This document shows positions 26,799 to 36,359 of a stretch of 64,000 bases of DNA, piece by piece. Under the pieces are notes generated by a model that worked only from the letters and a program-made list of their open reading frames with translations, was not told where the DNA came from and searched no databases. How positions within the stretch are numbered: the stretch's first letter is position 1; every line of letters begins with the position of its first letter. The translations under genes were made by a program, and so were the position numbers. This stretch comes from Alphaproteobacteria bacterium (GTDB taxonomy: Bacteria; Pseudomonadota; Alphaproteobacteria; Caulobacterales; Maricaulaceae): NCBI GenBank assembly GCA_016124665.1, contig WGNH01000006.1, positions 1-64,000 on the forward strand, written 5' to 3'.

Positions 26799-27138
26799 GG
26801 TTCTTCCAATCCCCACGAGTCGACGGAATGGGAGCTGTTGCGGCCCCCGGTGAAACACGAGGCGGGCAATACGCCTCCCGCGAAAAGGATCAATGACTGA
26901 TTTGTGACACTTATGTGACTAAACTCACCCCTGGATTGCTGCGCCGCACCATCCATATTTGCCCCGCCTGCAACAGGAAGGTGAATTCAGCTGAAAAGAC
27001 AGAAGAATTTCTGGCCCGCAACTGCAGAAACAATATCCACAAGTGGAAATGGCCTGCCGGTCTGCGCGCCCGCCCCAAGCTTGCATTTCCGCAAAAGTGC
27101 GGCTTGTATGTTACACTTCTCTGGGGCAGGAAGCGGTC
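26799..27138. other. Divergent intergenic region, 340 bp
   Basis: Holds promoters for the Oar-like receptor and the ArnT-like glycosyltransferase. A small CCGCA/TGCGG hairpin with a four-base loop lies at about 27090-27103, about 40 bases before the glycosyltransferase start, followed by an AT-rich TGTATGTTACAC that could be a -10 region. A GCAGGAAG ribosome site precedes 27139. No RNA gene or plausible short coding frame seen. Confidence 0.4.
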
Positions 27139-28692
27139 ATGTCTCAGCGCGCGCACCTGCCCGATTCCCTGTCGCCCCTGCAGTGGGGCTTTTCAGCCAT
27201 TCTGGTCATCACGCTGGCGCGCCTGATATTGCTCGCCAAAACACAGCTTCAGCTTTATCCGGATGAGTCACAATACTGGGTCTGGTCGCAAACATTCGAC
27301 TGGGGCTATTTCTCGAAACCACCTCTTATCGCATGGGCCATTGCCACATCCACGGCGCTTTTCGGTGATACGGATTTCGCCATCCGCCTGCCCTCATTGC
27401 TGTTCCATGCCATGGGCGCCGGCTTTCTGCTCCTCAGCGCGCATCAACTGAAATCCGGATGGGCAGGCCTATGGGCTGCGCTTGTCTATTTATCCATGCC
27501 GGGTATCGGCATTTCGGCGGGCGTTATATCGACTGACGCGCTGTTGCTGCCGCTCTGGGCCGGAGCGCTTTACATGCTGTTGAGGCTGCGCGATCAGCCG
27601 GACCGCTGGTTCTCTGCAGCGGGCCTTGGAATATTGCTGGGACTGGCATTTCTGGCAAAGTATGCCGCCATATATTTTCTGCTTGCGGCCGGGCTGGCGA
27701 TTGTCATCGATCCGCCCGTCAGGCGGGCCCTTCTGTCGCCGCGTGGGATTCTCGCGGCCGTCATTCTGGCCGCCATCCTCGCGCCGAACATTTTCTGGAA
27801 TGCGTCGCATGATTTTGCGACCGTCCAGCACACAGCCGCCAATGCCAACTGGCAGGGAAGCCTTTTCAATACTGGCGAAATGCTGGAATTCCTCGGCGGT
27901 CAGTTCGGCGTTTTCGGTGTATTGCTGTTTCCGGTACTGGCCGTGGCCTGCGCTCAGGCATGGCGTCACTGGCGTGATCCGGACCGCCAGATTGATCGCC
28001 TGCTGACCCTCTTCATCGTCCCGGCCCTGCTGGTTGTGCTCGTGCAATCCTTCATCAGCCGGGCCCATGCCAATTGGGCCGCGTCGGCCTATGTCGCCGG
28101 ATCGCTGCTGGTCATGTTGTACCTGCTTCGCGGCGGGCAGTGGCGCCGCCACATATTGACCGCCTCGATCGCTTTGGGGCTGGCCGCTTCCGCGGTAATG
28201 GCCGCGCTCTCTGTCAATCCGTCTCTGGTGGGCGGGGTCAGCGCCTTCCGCGGGTTGCGGCACCTTCAGTCCTGGCCGGAAACCGCTGCCGCCCTGCATG
28301 AAGCCGAGCAACAGGGCGTCTATGACGCACTCGTCTTCGATGACCGCAACATATTCCACCAGATGCAGCGCTATGGCCGCCAGCTGGAAACACCTTTGCG
28401 CATGTGGCAACGCTATAATGCGCCGCACAATCATGCCGAAGACATCTGGGCCCTCACTGAAGGTACAGACGGACCCGTCCTGATCGTTTCCGAGCGCGAA
28501 TGGGAGCGGGACCGTTTGCTGGCGGACTTTGAAAGCGTCGAACCGCTGGGCGAAATCGCCATTGCGACGGGCGGTCACCGCGAGCGCCGCCTGACCCTGT
28601 ATGCCGGACGCGGCTATCAGCGTGTCCCCCGCACAGAAGCCTATGAGGCGGCCCAGTCCGCCATCGACGCTGCGCGTCAGCCCGGCAACTGA
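27139..28692 (+). CDS. ArnT/PMT-like membrane glycosyltransferase (GT39/GT83 type)
   Basis: A 517-residue inner-membrane enzyme with about eleven hydrophobic helices and a C-terminal soluble domain. The first periplasmic loop carries YPDESQYWVWSQ; its Asp-Glu is the conserved acidic pair of the PMT/ArnT superfamily, which transfers sugars from polyprenyl-phosphate carriers to lipid A or proteins. The acceptor is unknown. The ATG at 27139 has a GGAAG ribosome site. It lies 71 bases before the second T2SS operon on the same strand. It could be read together with it, which is of interest because that operon contains another glycosyltransferase-like gene. Confidence 0.8.
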   Translation: MSQRAHLPDSLSPLQWGFSAILVITLARLILLAKTQLQLYPDESQYWVWSQTFDWGYFSKPPLIAWAIATSTALFGDTDFAIRLPSLLFHAMGAGFLLLSAHQLKSGWAGLWAALVYLSMPGIGISAGVISTDALLLPLWAGALYMLLRLRDQPDRWFSAAGLGILLGLAFLAKYAAIYFLLAAGLAIVIDPPVRRALLSPRGILAAVILAAILAPNIFWNASHDFATVQHTAANANWQGSLFNTGEMLEFLGGQFGVFGVLLFPVLAVACAQAWRHWRDPDRQIDRLLTLFIVPALLVVLVQSFISRAHANWAASAYVAGSLLVMLYLLRGGQWRRHILTASIALGLAASAVMAALSVNPSLVGGVSAFRGLRHLQSWPETAAALHEAEQQGVYDALVFDDRNIFHQMQRYGRQLETPLRMWQRYNAPHNHAEDIWALTEGTDGPVLIVSEREWERDRLLADFESVEPLGEIAIATGGHRERRLTLYAGRGYQRVPRTEAYEAAQSAIDAARQPGN

Positions 28693-28763
28693 CAGGAAAC
28701 GCTTGGCCGGAACGCTATCAGCGGTTTAACTAGCGGGCGTGTTGTTTTTGAAGGGTAGCGTAT

Positions 28764-30803
28764 ATGTCAGGTATCAGGATCGTCCGCGGCTTGGCGCTCA
28801 TCGCCTTGCTTGCCGCTTTGACAGCCTGCGAGACAGCATCGCGGCCGGCGATCGACCTCGGCGGCGGGCCGCTGACGCGCCTTCCCGACACCACCCCCTC
28901 GACCAATCAGGGCGAGCGGCGCGCTGAGTCCAGCCAGATCATCCAGGATGCCCGCGAAAGCCGCGAGCTCACCGAGACCGTGCGGTATGGCGACGGCGTG
29001 CGCATCCAGCCGGGCCAACTCAGCTCCAACTCCCTGCCCAGCGGCGTTTATACCGTCAATTTTGTCGATGCGCGGGTCGATGAAGCCGCGCAGACCATTT
29101 TCGGCGATCTGCTGGACGAGTCCTATAATATCGACCCCCGCGTGCAGGGCCGTGTAACCGTGAACACACCCCGGCCCGTATCCCGCGAGGGGCTCTTGTC
29201 CCTGTTTGAAGCCAGCCTCTCGATCAACAACGCCGCGCTGGTGTTTGCCGACGGGGCCTATCGCGTCATGCCCGCAGGTGAGGCGCAGACATCCGGCCTC
29301 GCCCGCTTTGCGACGGCCAGCCAGCCCGGCTGGGGTGTTACAGCCATCCCCCTCCGCTTCGTCTCTGCAACCGAAATCCGGACGCTGATGGAATCAGTCG
29401 TCACGCGGCCGGGAGCTCTGCGCGCCGATCCGGCCCGCAACCTCCTCCTGATCCTCGGCTCCGCGCCGGAGCGCAGGAACATGGCCGCAGCGGCGGAAGC
29501 CTTCGACGTCGACTGGATGGCCGGCATGTCAGTGGCAATGGTGCCATTGATCAACGCCAGTGCTGATGACGTCATCCAGGAAATCCGGTCAATTTATTCG
29601 CCGGGCACCGACGGGAGTTCGGGCGCTTTGCGCCTGCAACGTATCGAACGCCTGAATGCCATTCTCGTCATTGCCCCCAGCCGCGAACTTCTCGACCAGG
29701 CGCGCGAATGGATTGCGACACTGGATACAGGCGGAGCTGACGGTTCCACGCTCCGCGCCTATTTTCTCGAAAACGGAGAGGCCGAGGCAACGGCAGCCCT
29801 GTTAACTGAACTGCTGGGCGATGGCGTGCTCGGCGGAGTGGCCCCCGATCTGGAATCAGGCACGGCGTCCTCGTCTGGCAGCGCATCGCGATCGGGCAAC
29901 GCCAATGGCAGCATTCGCATTATCGCCGACACCATCAACAACGCCATCCTCGTTCTCGCGGACCAACCGGGGCAGGCGCTGGTCGAACGCGCACTGGAAT
30001 CCATTGACCGTACCCCTGTCCAGGTCGTCATCGAGGCGGTGATCGCCGAGGTCACCCTGAACGACACGCTGCGCTATGGGGTCCAGTTCTTCTTTGAAGG
30101 CGATGGTGTTGACGGCATTGCGGACACCAGCCGGGGCGGGTTTGGCGTCGACGGTTTTGATGCAAACGGCAATTTCCCCGGCTTCAACATGCTGCTTGAA
30201 ACCGGCGGCGATGCCCGCGTGGCTCTGGATGCATTGTCACGCGTCACCGATCTGACCGTGGTCTCCTCACCGACCGTTCTGGTACGCGACAACCACACCG
30301 CAAACTTTCAGGTCGGCGATGAGGTTCCCATTGTCACGCGCCAGTCCAATTCCGTGATCAACCCGGACTCTCCAGTGGTCAATAATGTTGAATTCCGCGA
30401 CACCGGCGTCCTGTTGACCGTGACGCCGCGCGTCTCGTCGACCGGCATGGTGACCATGGAAATTGAACAGGAAGTCTCCAATGTGGCCAGCGGCTCGGCC
30501 ACCTCCTTGACGCCGACCATTTCCACCCGTTCACTCTCGACCACCGTTTCCATCCGGTCGGGACAGACGGTGATACTGGGCGGCCTGATCGATGAAAGCC
30601 GCGACAGTGGCCGCGACGGCATTCCGGGCATTGCCCGTATTCCTTTCATCGGCGATGCCCTGAGCCAGACCAACATCTCGACCACACGCACCGAATTGCT
30701 GATTTTCCTGACACCGCGCGTCATCGACAGCGATGAGGATGCCGCTGCGATTACCAACGAGATCCGTCAGCGCATGGAGCTCCTGCGGCCGGAAACAAAT
30801 TGA
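28764..30803 (+). CDS. gspD: Type II secretion secretin, lipoprotein type (cluster 2)
   Basis: A 679-residue secretin and the first gene of the second T2SS operon. It starts with a lipoprotein signal whose lipobox LTAC puts the modified Cys at position 22, a difference from the cluster 1 secretin. An N0-like domain (NFVDARVDEAAQTIFGDLL, from about 95) is followed by N1-N3 domains and the secretin core; VILGGLIDES and GIARIPFIGDALSQT are conserved core sites. A lipid anchor on the secretin itself may replace a separate pilotin. The stop overlaps the TTG of the prepilin peptidase gene. Confidence 0.9.
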   Translation: MSGIRIVRGLALIALLAALTACETASRPAIDLGGGPLTRLPDTTPSTNQGERRAESSQIIQDARESRELTETVRYGDGVRIQPGQLSSNSLPSGVYTVNFVDARVDEAAQTIFGDLLDESYNIDPRVQGRVTVNTPRPVSREGLLSLFEASLSINNAALVFADGAYRVMPAGEAQTSGLARFATASQPGWGVTAIPLRFVSATEIRTLMESVVTRPGALRADPARNLLLILGSAPERRNMAAAAEAFDVDWMAGMSVAMVPLINASADDVIQEIRSIYSPGTDGSSGALRLQRIERLNAILVIAPSRELLDQAREWIATLDTGGADGSTLRAYFLENGEAEATAALLTELLGDGVLGGVAPDLESGTASSSGSASRSGNANGSIRIIADTINNAILVLADQPGQALVERALESIDRTPVQVVIEAVIAEVTLNDTLRYGVQFFFEGDGVDGIADTSRGGFGVDGFDANGNFPGFNMLLETGGDARVALDALSRVTDLTVVSSPTVLVRDNHTANFQVGDEVPIVTRQSNSVINPDSPVVNNVEFRDTGVLLTVTPRVSSTGMVTMEIEQEVSNVASGSATSLTPTISTRSLSTTVSIRSGQTVILGGLIDESRDSGRDGIPGIARIPFIGDALSQTNISTTRTELLIFLTPRVIDSDEDAAAITNEIRQRMELLRPETN

Positions 30804-31561
30804 TCAGTTTCTATCTCGACGTTTTTCTTCTGGCGGCGAGCCCCTTTATCGGGAGCTTTATTACCGCGTCATCACGCAGCTGGCCCGACTGGATCAGGAT
30901 CGCATCCGGACGGTCATCCTGTGATGCGTGCGGGCGGCGCCTCTCCCCGCTAGAGCTCATACCGGTGGTCAGCTTTCTGGTTCAACGCGGGAAATGCCGG
31001 TCCTGCGGCGCGCCGGTCTCCTGGATACATCCCGCCGGCGAGTTGCTGGCGCTCCTGATCGGCATCCTCGCCGTGCTCGCATTCGATGGCGGCTGGACGT
31101 TCGCTGCCACCGTGTTCGGCTGGATGCTTCTATTCGGCGCTTTGGTTGATATCCGGACCTTTCTCTTGCCCGATGTCGTGACCCTGGGCCTGATCCCGGC
31201 CGGCCTGGGCATCGGCTATCTGGCAGGAGGGCTGGAAGCGGTTTCGCTCAACGGCCTTGCGGCTGTGATCGGCTTTGCCAGCCTGGCGGTCATCAGCGCG
31301 GTTTATAAACGCCTTCGCGGCCGAGACGGCCTGGGTTTGGGAGACGCCAAGCTTCTGGCCGCCGGCGGAGCCTGGGCGGGACCGTTTGCGCTGCCATGGA
31401 TTGTCATGCTGGGCGCGGGCGCGACGCTATTCATTGTTGTCATCGGTCATGTTCTGGGCCGCAAGGCCACTGCCGATACAGCGGTTCCGCTGGGGCCCGG
31501 GCTCGCGGCAGGGTGTTATCTGGCCTATTGTTTGCCGTTTCTGGTGCAGCCTCTGGCCTAG
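30800..31561 (+). CDS. gspO: Prepilin peptidase / N-methyltransferase GspO
   Basis: A 253-residue polytopic inner-membrane aspartic protease that cleaves pseudopilin leaders and methylates the new N-terminus. Both CxxC pairs of the cytoplasmic zinc loop are present (CDAC and CRSC), and both catalytic aspartates are in place (LVDIRTFLLPD and GLGLGDAKLL). It has about eight helices. Start is TTG, overlapping the secretin stop; it is the only start that keeps the first helix. It would process GspG-GspK of this operon and possibly those of cluster 1. Confidence 0.9.
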   Translation: MISFYLDVFLLAASPFIGSFITASSRSWPDWIRIASGRSSCDACGRRLSPLELIPVVSFLVQRGKCRSCGAPVSWIHPAGELLALLIGILAVLAFDGGWTFAATVFGWMLLFGALVDIRTFLLPDVVTLGLIPAGLGIGYLAGGLEAVSLNGLAAVIGFASLAVISAVYKRLRGRDGLGLGDAKLLAAGGAWAGPFALPWIVMLGAGATLFIVVIGHVLGRKATADTAVPLGPGLAAGCYLAYCLPFLVQPLA

Positions 31562-31573
31562 GAGGGAATACGC

Positions 31574-33691
31574 GTGTTCAACCGGCAGGCTCTGCAGATT
31601 GGCCCCAGCCGCAGGCTGCATCGCAAGCCGCGCAGCTTGTGGGCAGAGCCATGGATGGTCTGGCGGGAAAATGCCTGGCGCGAACTGACCTGCCCGGCCT
31701 GCCTGACCACCGGATTAATGCCCAAGCGCCTGGACGCCAATCCACCCTACAAGCCGCGCGAACGCTATAACCTGTTCCAGTGCGAAGCGTGCCAGACACT
31801 CCATTATCCGGACGCAGAAGTTTTCGAATATGAAAGCCGCCGCGACGCGGACCTGGCCCGCAAATTCTATCTCGAAGTCGGCGCCGGTCTTGATGCCATG
31901 ATTGCGCCACTCGCCTGGGCCGCCCGCGGGGAAATCGGAAGCTTTCTGGAAGTCGGCGGCGGATACGGATTCTCCGTTGACTTCGCGAGCCGTGAACTGG
32001 GCTGGAAAGCCGCCAATATCGACCCGTCATTCCTCGCCCGGGCAGGAGCCTCGGATCTCGGCCACACCCATTATTCTGACTATCTCACCCCGGACCACAA
32101 ACTGGCGGATCAATCCTTCGATCGTGTTCTGTCTTCGGAAGTGATCGAACATGTGAAGGACCCGGAAGATTTCATCGCGTCCCTCACGGCCACGCTCGCT
32201 CCGGACGGTGTCCTCTTGTTGACGACACCGAATGCCGCTGTTGTGGAAAAGGGCGCAAGCCTCGAAACCCTTCTTCCCGTCATCACGGCCGGCCATCATC
32301 TGGTCATCTATTCGAAAGCCGGGCTGGAGGCCGTGCTGCGCCGCGCCGGATATTCGCACATCTTCATCGAGGAAAAAGGGGTGACCCTCCATGCCGCGGC
32401 GTCACGCGTCGCGTTTAACGCAGATTTCGACGCCCGCCCGGACCGGAGCCGGCTGCAATCCTATCTCTCGGGACGGCTTGATGCGCTGGGCCGGGATCAT
32501 GCGCTCTTTTCCGCTTTCGCCGTCCGGTTGTTGAAAGAATATGTGCATACCGGCCAGTGGGAAGCGGCGGGTGCAATCCGCGACCGCATCGCCCGCCGAT
32601 GGCTGGAGGATTATGGATTTAACCTGCACCTTCCCGAGGGTCTCAAGCCGGAATTTGTCTCCATCGAGACCGGCCAGCGGCGCCGGCTGCGCAATTTTGC
32701 CGCCAACCACCCCTTTTCGCTTGCGATCGCGCTCTATTATTCAGCGCGGATCGACCAGCACGAAGGCAAGGCCGCTCAGGCGGCAGACGCATTCCGGTCT
32801 GCTGCCCGTACCGCCAGTACACTTCAGGCTGTTTTCAACGCCATGTATGCTGCATGCCGCGAAACCGAAGACGTTGGACTACGCGCCATAATCGCCGCCG
32901 CCGAAATCAGTGCGTCGAAAGACCCCGCTTATGCCAGCCATACCTTGTTATCTGTTGCCGGACAGGCAGAAGGGCCGGTTTTGCCGGAATGGCGGCGGGT
33001 CGCCTGTCATGTCTATGCTGCAGGGGCGCTATCAGGGCAGCACAAGGCAGTAGCGGCAATCGAGCCTTATGTGCGCGGATGGCTGGAAAGTGCAAAAGAC
33101 GAGGGGCGAGCACTGAATCCGGGAGAAGCCTATGCCGCAGGCGGTATCGGCGAAAAACTGCAGAGCGGCGGATGCCCTGATCAGGCTGTTTCCTGGTTTG
33201 AAACCGCCGCAAGAGGGATGACGGACCCCGCCGAGGCAGACATTTTCAGAAGCAAGGCCGCAGAATTGAAATCCGGGAAACCGGACCTCGGACCAAGGCT
33301 GATTGCGGCACTCAACTCTGATGCCCCGGAGACCGCCCAACCGGTTGGCGACGCCTTGCTGAACATCCCTGTCACAGATCCTGAAATTGATGCACCGGTC
33401 GCCTTTGCGCTCGGCCTGTATACGCTCAACGTCCGGCCCGACGCCGCAAGCGCCGTCAAATGGTTCGCCCGCGCAGCCGAACTGGCTGAAGGTGACGCGC
33501 AGCTGGAAGCCGAACTGCATCTTGCCCTGGCCGCGGACCGTCTTCCTGAAGACCGGAGATCGAAAATTCTGCCGGACCTGATTCACCAGCTCGAGATCGT
33601 GACACCGGAAAGCAGTGATTTGGGGTCGCGGATCAAGGAGTTAACCGATAGGTATAGAGCGCAGGCCGGGTTAAGGGAGGAAACCGCGTGA
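31574..33691 (+). CDS. SAM-dependent methyltransferase with zinc-ribbon-like N-terminus and helical-repeat C-terminus
   Basis: A 705-residue protein with three parts. Residues 38-75 hold two Cys-x-x-Cys pairs (Cys40/43 and Cys70/73), a probable zinc ribbon. Residues about 95-270 form a class I methyltransferase with SAM motif I FLEVGGGYG and SEVIEHVKDPEDF. Residues about 320-700 are alpha-helical and alanine-rich with a TPR-like rhythm, probably a binding scaffold. The start is GTG at 31574, 12 bases after gspO, with GGAGGG before it; its stop overlaps the next gene. Methyltransferases of this layout usually occur in polysaccharide clusters. Finding it inside a T2SS operon, coupled to the gene below, suggests that it modifies a glycan on a secreted or machine component. 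Function is not established. Confidence 0.8.
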   Translation: MFNRQALQIGPSRRLHRKPRSLWAEPWMVWRENAWRELTCPACLTTGLMPKRLDANPPYKPRERYNLFQCEACQTLHYPDAEVFEYESRRDADLARKFYLEVGAGLDAMIAPLAWAARGEIGSFLEVGGGYGFSVDFASRELGWKAANIDPSFLARAGASDLGHTHYSDYLTPDHKLADQSFDRVLSSEVIEHVKDPEDFIASLTATLAPDGVLLLTTPNAAVVEKGASLETLLPVITAGHHLVIYSKAGLEAVLRRAGYSHIFIEEKGVTLHAAASRVAFNADFDARPDRSRLQSYLSGRLDALGRDHALFSAFAVRLLKEYVHTGQWEAAGAIRDRIARRWLEDYGFNLHLPEGLKPEFVSIETGQRRRLRNFAANHPFSLAIALYYSARIDQHEGKAAQAADAFRSAARTASTLQAVFNAMYAACRETEDVGLRAIIAAAEISASKDPAYASHTLLSVAGQAEGPVLPEWRRVACHVYAAGALSGQHKAVAAIEPYVRGWLESAKDEGRALNPGEAYAAGGIGEKLQSGGCPDQAVSWFETAARGMTDPAEADIFRSKAAELKSGKPDLGPRLIAALNSDAPETAQPVGDALLNIPVTDPEIDAPVAFALGLYTLNVRPDAASAVKWFARAAELAEGDAQLEAELHLALAADRLPEDRRSKILPDLIHQLEIVTPESSDLGSRIKELTDRYRAQAGLREETA

Positions 33692-34740
33692 GCTGGCGGC
33701 GCTATATTCGGTGGATCAAATGGCCGTGGCGGTGGGTTTTCGATCAACGCGAGCGCAAGGACTATATCGCTCAGGCCTTTTCCCGGGGCATTGCCGCAAT
33801 CATCGGATCGAAATCCATGGTTCGCCAGACTTGGGCGGGGAACGGAACGCTGGATGGTGCCAGCGACATCGCCATTCTCGTCACCTGGGATGCCAAAGGC
33901 CGCGTGCACGACTTCCTGATCGAACACATGCGGGCCCTGAAAGCCGCGGGCCGCACCGTTATTCTCGTTTCAAACAGCCCGAAATTTCCGGATGACCAGG
34001 TCGAACGGGCCAGACCGCATTGCACGCTGATCGCCTGGCGCCATAATCGCGGATATGATTTTGGCGCTTATCGTGACGGCATTCTGCTGGTGCCTGATTA
34101 TGACGCGTTGAATTCGGTGATTTTCATCAATGACAGCATATACGGCCCCTTCCAGCCCCTGCGGCCGCTTATGAAAAAGGCGAATGCCGCAAAAGCCGAT
34201 GTCTGGGGCATGACCGACAGCTGGGACACACGCTGGCATTTACAGAGCTATTTCCTGTTATTCCACAAACCGGCCCTGCAAAATGCGAAGGTTCGCGAGA
34301 TGTGGGCGCGATGGAATCATGTCCAGTCCAAATCCTGGGTCATCAACAAGCTGGAGATTGGCCTGACCGGAAAGCTCGAGACGGCTGGTCTCGCCTGCGC
34401 CGCGCTCTTTCCCTATCGCAACGCAGTCACGAAATTCGCAGATACCGTCCGCGGTCAGGAAATCCTGACCGACGAAAACCTGGCAAAGCCGCATCGTGTT
34501 CTGTTGGAGCGGATGCTCGAACTGGCCGATGCCGGGGCACCGATGAATCCCTGTCATTTTTTCTGGGATCAGCTGATTGCCGACGGCTTCCCCTATCTCA
34601 AAAGGGAGGTCCTGACTCAAAACCCGATCGGCATGCCGCGGCTTTATGAATGGAGCGATGTGGTCGCAGAGACAGGCCATTATGACCCCGAGATCATCGT
34701 CCGGCATTTGCGGGCCATCTCGAAAAACCGGGTGGTGTGA
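33688..34740 (+). CDS. Rhamnan synthesis F (RgpF)-like protein, possible glycosyltransferase
   Basis: A 350-residue protein. The central part resembles the RgpF family of polysaccharide assembly proteins: ILVTWDAKGRV, TVILVSNS, RHNRGYDFGAYRDGI and VIFINDSIYGPFQPL, the last two being the usual family signatures. The stretch FINDS may supply the nucleotide-sugar metal site. No membrane helix is evident. The GTG start overlaps the methyltransferase stop and the stop overlaps the gspE start, so it is translated within the T2SS operon. I infer a role in glycosylating or building a glycan tied to this secretion system; a glycan unrelated to secretion is the alternative. Confidence 0.75.
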   Translation: MSWRRYIRWIKWPWRWVFDQRERKDYIAQAFSRGIAAIIGSKSMVRQTWAGNGTLDGASDIAILVTWDAKGRVHDFLIEHMRALKAAGRTVILVSNSPKFPDDQVERARPHCTLIAWRHNRGYDFGAYRDGILLVPDYDALNSVIFINDSIYGPFQPLRPLMKKANAAKADVWGMTDSWDTRWHLQSYFLLFHKPALQNAKVREMWARWNHVQSKSWVINKLEIGLTGKLETAGLACAALFPYRNAVTKFADTVRGQEILTDENLAKPHRVLLERMLELADAGAPMNPCHFFWDQLIADGFPYLKREVLTQNPIGMPRLYEWSDVVAETGHYDPEIIVRHLRAISKNRVV

Positions 34741-36359
34741 TGGATCAGCCGGCGGACACGGGCTGGATTGAGACGATTGCAGGCTTGTCTGAAGCCGATA
34801 TCAGCCGCGCGCGGCGCCTTTCCGCCGAGACCGGCGAACGGCTGGCGCGATCCCTGAAACGTCTGGGCGCGGCCTCCGATATCGCGATCGCAAATGCATT
34901 GGCGGCGTTCACAGGCCTCGAACGTATTGGTGCCTCCGGATTTCCGGCTCAACCGGTGACAGCGGGCGGCATTTCCACGCAATTCCTCCTGGAATCATCG
35001 GCCCTGCCCATCAGCGAAGATGACAACGCCATCGTGCTTGCCGTTGCGGATCCGACCGACATGTCGCCCGTCGAGGGGGTCCGGCTGGCCTCGGGAAAAC
35101 CGGTGTCATTGAAAGTCGCGGCCTTCGCCGACATCGAGGAAGCGCATGCCCGGCTCTACGGCGCAGAAAAAGTACTGGCCGACATTGTTGATGATGACTT
35201 CGGCGACGGCGAGGAGCTGAAAGACCTCGCAAGTGAAGCCCCCGTTGTACGTCTGGTGAACGACCTGTTTGCGGACGCGCTCAAATCGCGCGCATCGGAT
35301 ATTCATGTCGAACCCTTCCGCGACCGGCTGCGTATCCGCTTTCGTATCGACGGCGTCCTTCACAACCGCCCGTCGCCGAAAGCCGCCCTGACGCGCCTTG
35401 TCACCAGCCGCATCAAGATTCTCGCCAGCCTCGATATCGCCGAGCGCCGCCGCCCCCAGGATGGCAGGGCGCGCGTCACCATTGCCGGCCGTGCACTGGA
35501 TTTGCGTGTGGCGACCGCACCAACCGCCCATGGCGAAAGCGTGACAATCCGCTTGCTGGAAGACCGGGATACGCAGGTAAAGCTGGACGATCTGGGTCTG
35601 TCACAGGCCCAGCGCGATCATCTGACCGCCCATCTCGCCGCGCCATACGGGCTGATTCTGGTCACCGGCCCGACCGGCTCGGGGAAAACGACGACGCTTG
35701 CGGGCGCGCTGGATCAGCTGAACACGTCCGACCGGAAGCTGATCTCGATCGAGGACCCCATTGAATACCAGATCGAGGGCGTCAACCAGATTGCCGTGAA
35801 TGCGCCGATCGGCCTCACCTTCGCCAGCGTATTGCGCTCAATCCTGCGCCATGATCCGGATGTTATAGTCGTCGGCGAATTACGCGACGGCGAAACCGCC
35901 GAGATTGCTGTCAATGCCGCACTGACCGGGCATCTGGTGCTCGCAACCGTTCACACCAATACGGCATCGGGAGCCGCGCCGCGCCTGATTGACATGGGTG
36001 TGGATCCCGCCCTGCTCCGCTCCACCCTGCGCCTGTCGATTGCCCAGCGTCTGGTGCGCCAGCTCTGCCCGGAATGCCACGCACCAACAACCCCGCCTCA
36101 CGGACTCAAAACCGCCTGGAAAGCCGTGGGTTGTGATCATTGCGCGCAGACCGGATATCTGGGCCGTATCGGTGTTTTTGAATTTATCGACATGAAGGAT
36201 GAATTAGCCGATGCGTTGAAGCCGGGCGTGGCCTCATCCGAAATCGAAAAACTCGCCCGCAAGAAGAAGATGGCCTCCATCCGGGATGATGCGCGCCAGA
36301 AGATCGAAGCCGGCATTACCGGCGCTGAAGAAGTCGATCGCGTCCTCGGTGTGATCTGA
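34737..36359 (+). CDS. gspE: Type II secretion ATPase GspE (cluster 2)
   Basis: A 540-residue cytoplasmic AAA-type secretion ATPase that drives pseudopilus assembly. Visible are the N-terminal N1E/N2E domains, the Walker A loop GPTGSGKTTT (Lys317), the Asp box and Walker B region (DPDVIVVGELRDGETAEIA), the His box (LVLATVHTNT), and the tetracysteine zinc motif CPEC ... CDHC near the C-terminus. The frame starts GTG-ATG, either of which could serve. It overlaps the RgpF-like gene by four bases and gspF by one. Confidence 0.95.
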   Translation: MMDQPADTGWIETIAGLSEADISRARRLSAETGERLARSLKRLGAASDIAIANALAAFTGLERIGASGFPAQPVTAGGISTQFLLESSALPISEDDNAIVLAVADPTDMSPVEGVRLASGKPVSLKVAAFADIEEAHARLYGAEKVLADIVDDDFGDGEELKDLASEAPVVRLVNDLFADALKSRASDIHVEPFRDRLRIRFRIDGVLHNRPSPKAALTRLVTSRIKILASLDIAERRRPQDGRARVTIAGRALDLRVATAPTAHGESVTIRLLEDRDTQVKLDDLGLSQAQRDHLTAHLAAPYGLILVTGPTGSGKTTTLAGALDQLNTSDRKLISIEDPIEYQIEGVNQIAVNAPIGLTFASVLRSILRHDPDVIVVGELRDGETAEIAVNAALTGHLVLATVHTNTASGAAPRLIDMGVDPALLRSTLRLSIAQRLVRQLCPECHAPTTPPHGLKTAWKAVGCDHCAQTGYLGRIGVFEFIDMKDELADALKPGVASSEIEKLARKKKMASIRDDARQKIEAGITGAEEVDRVLGVI

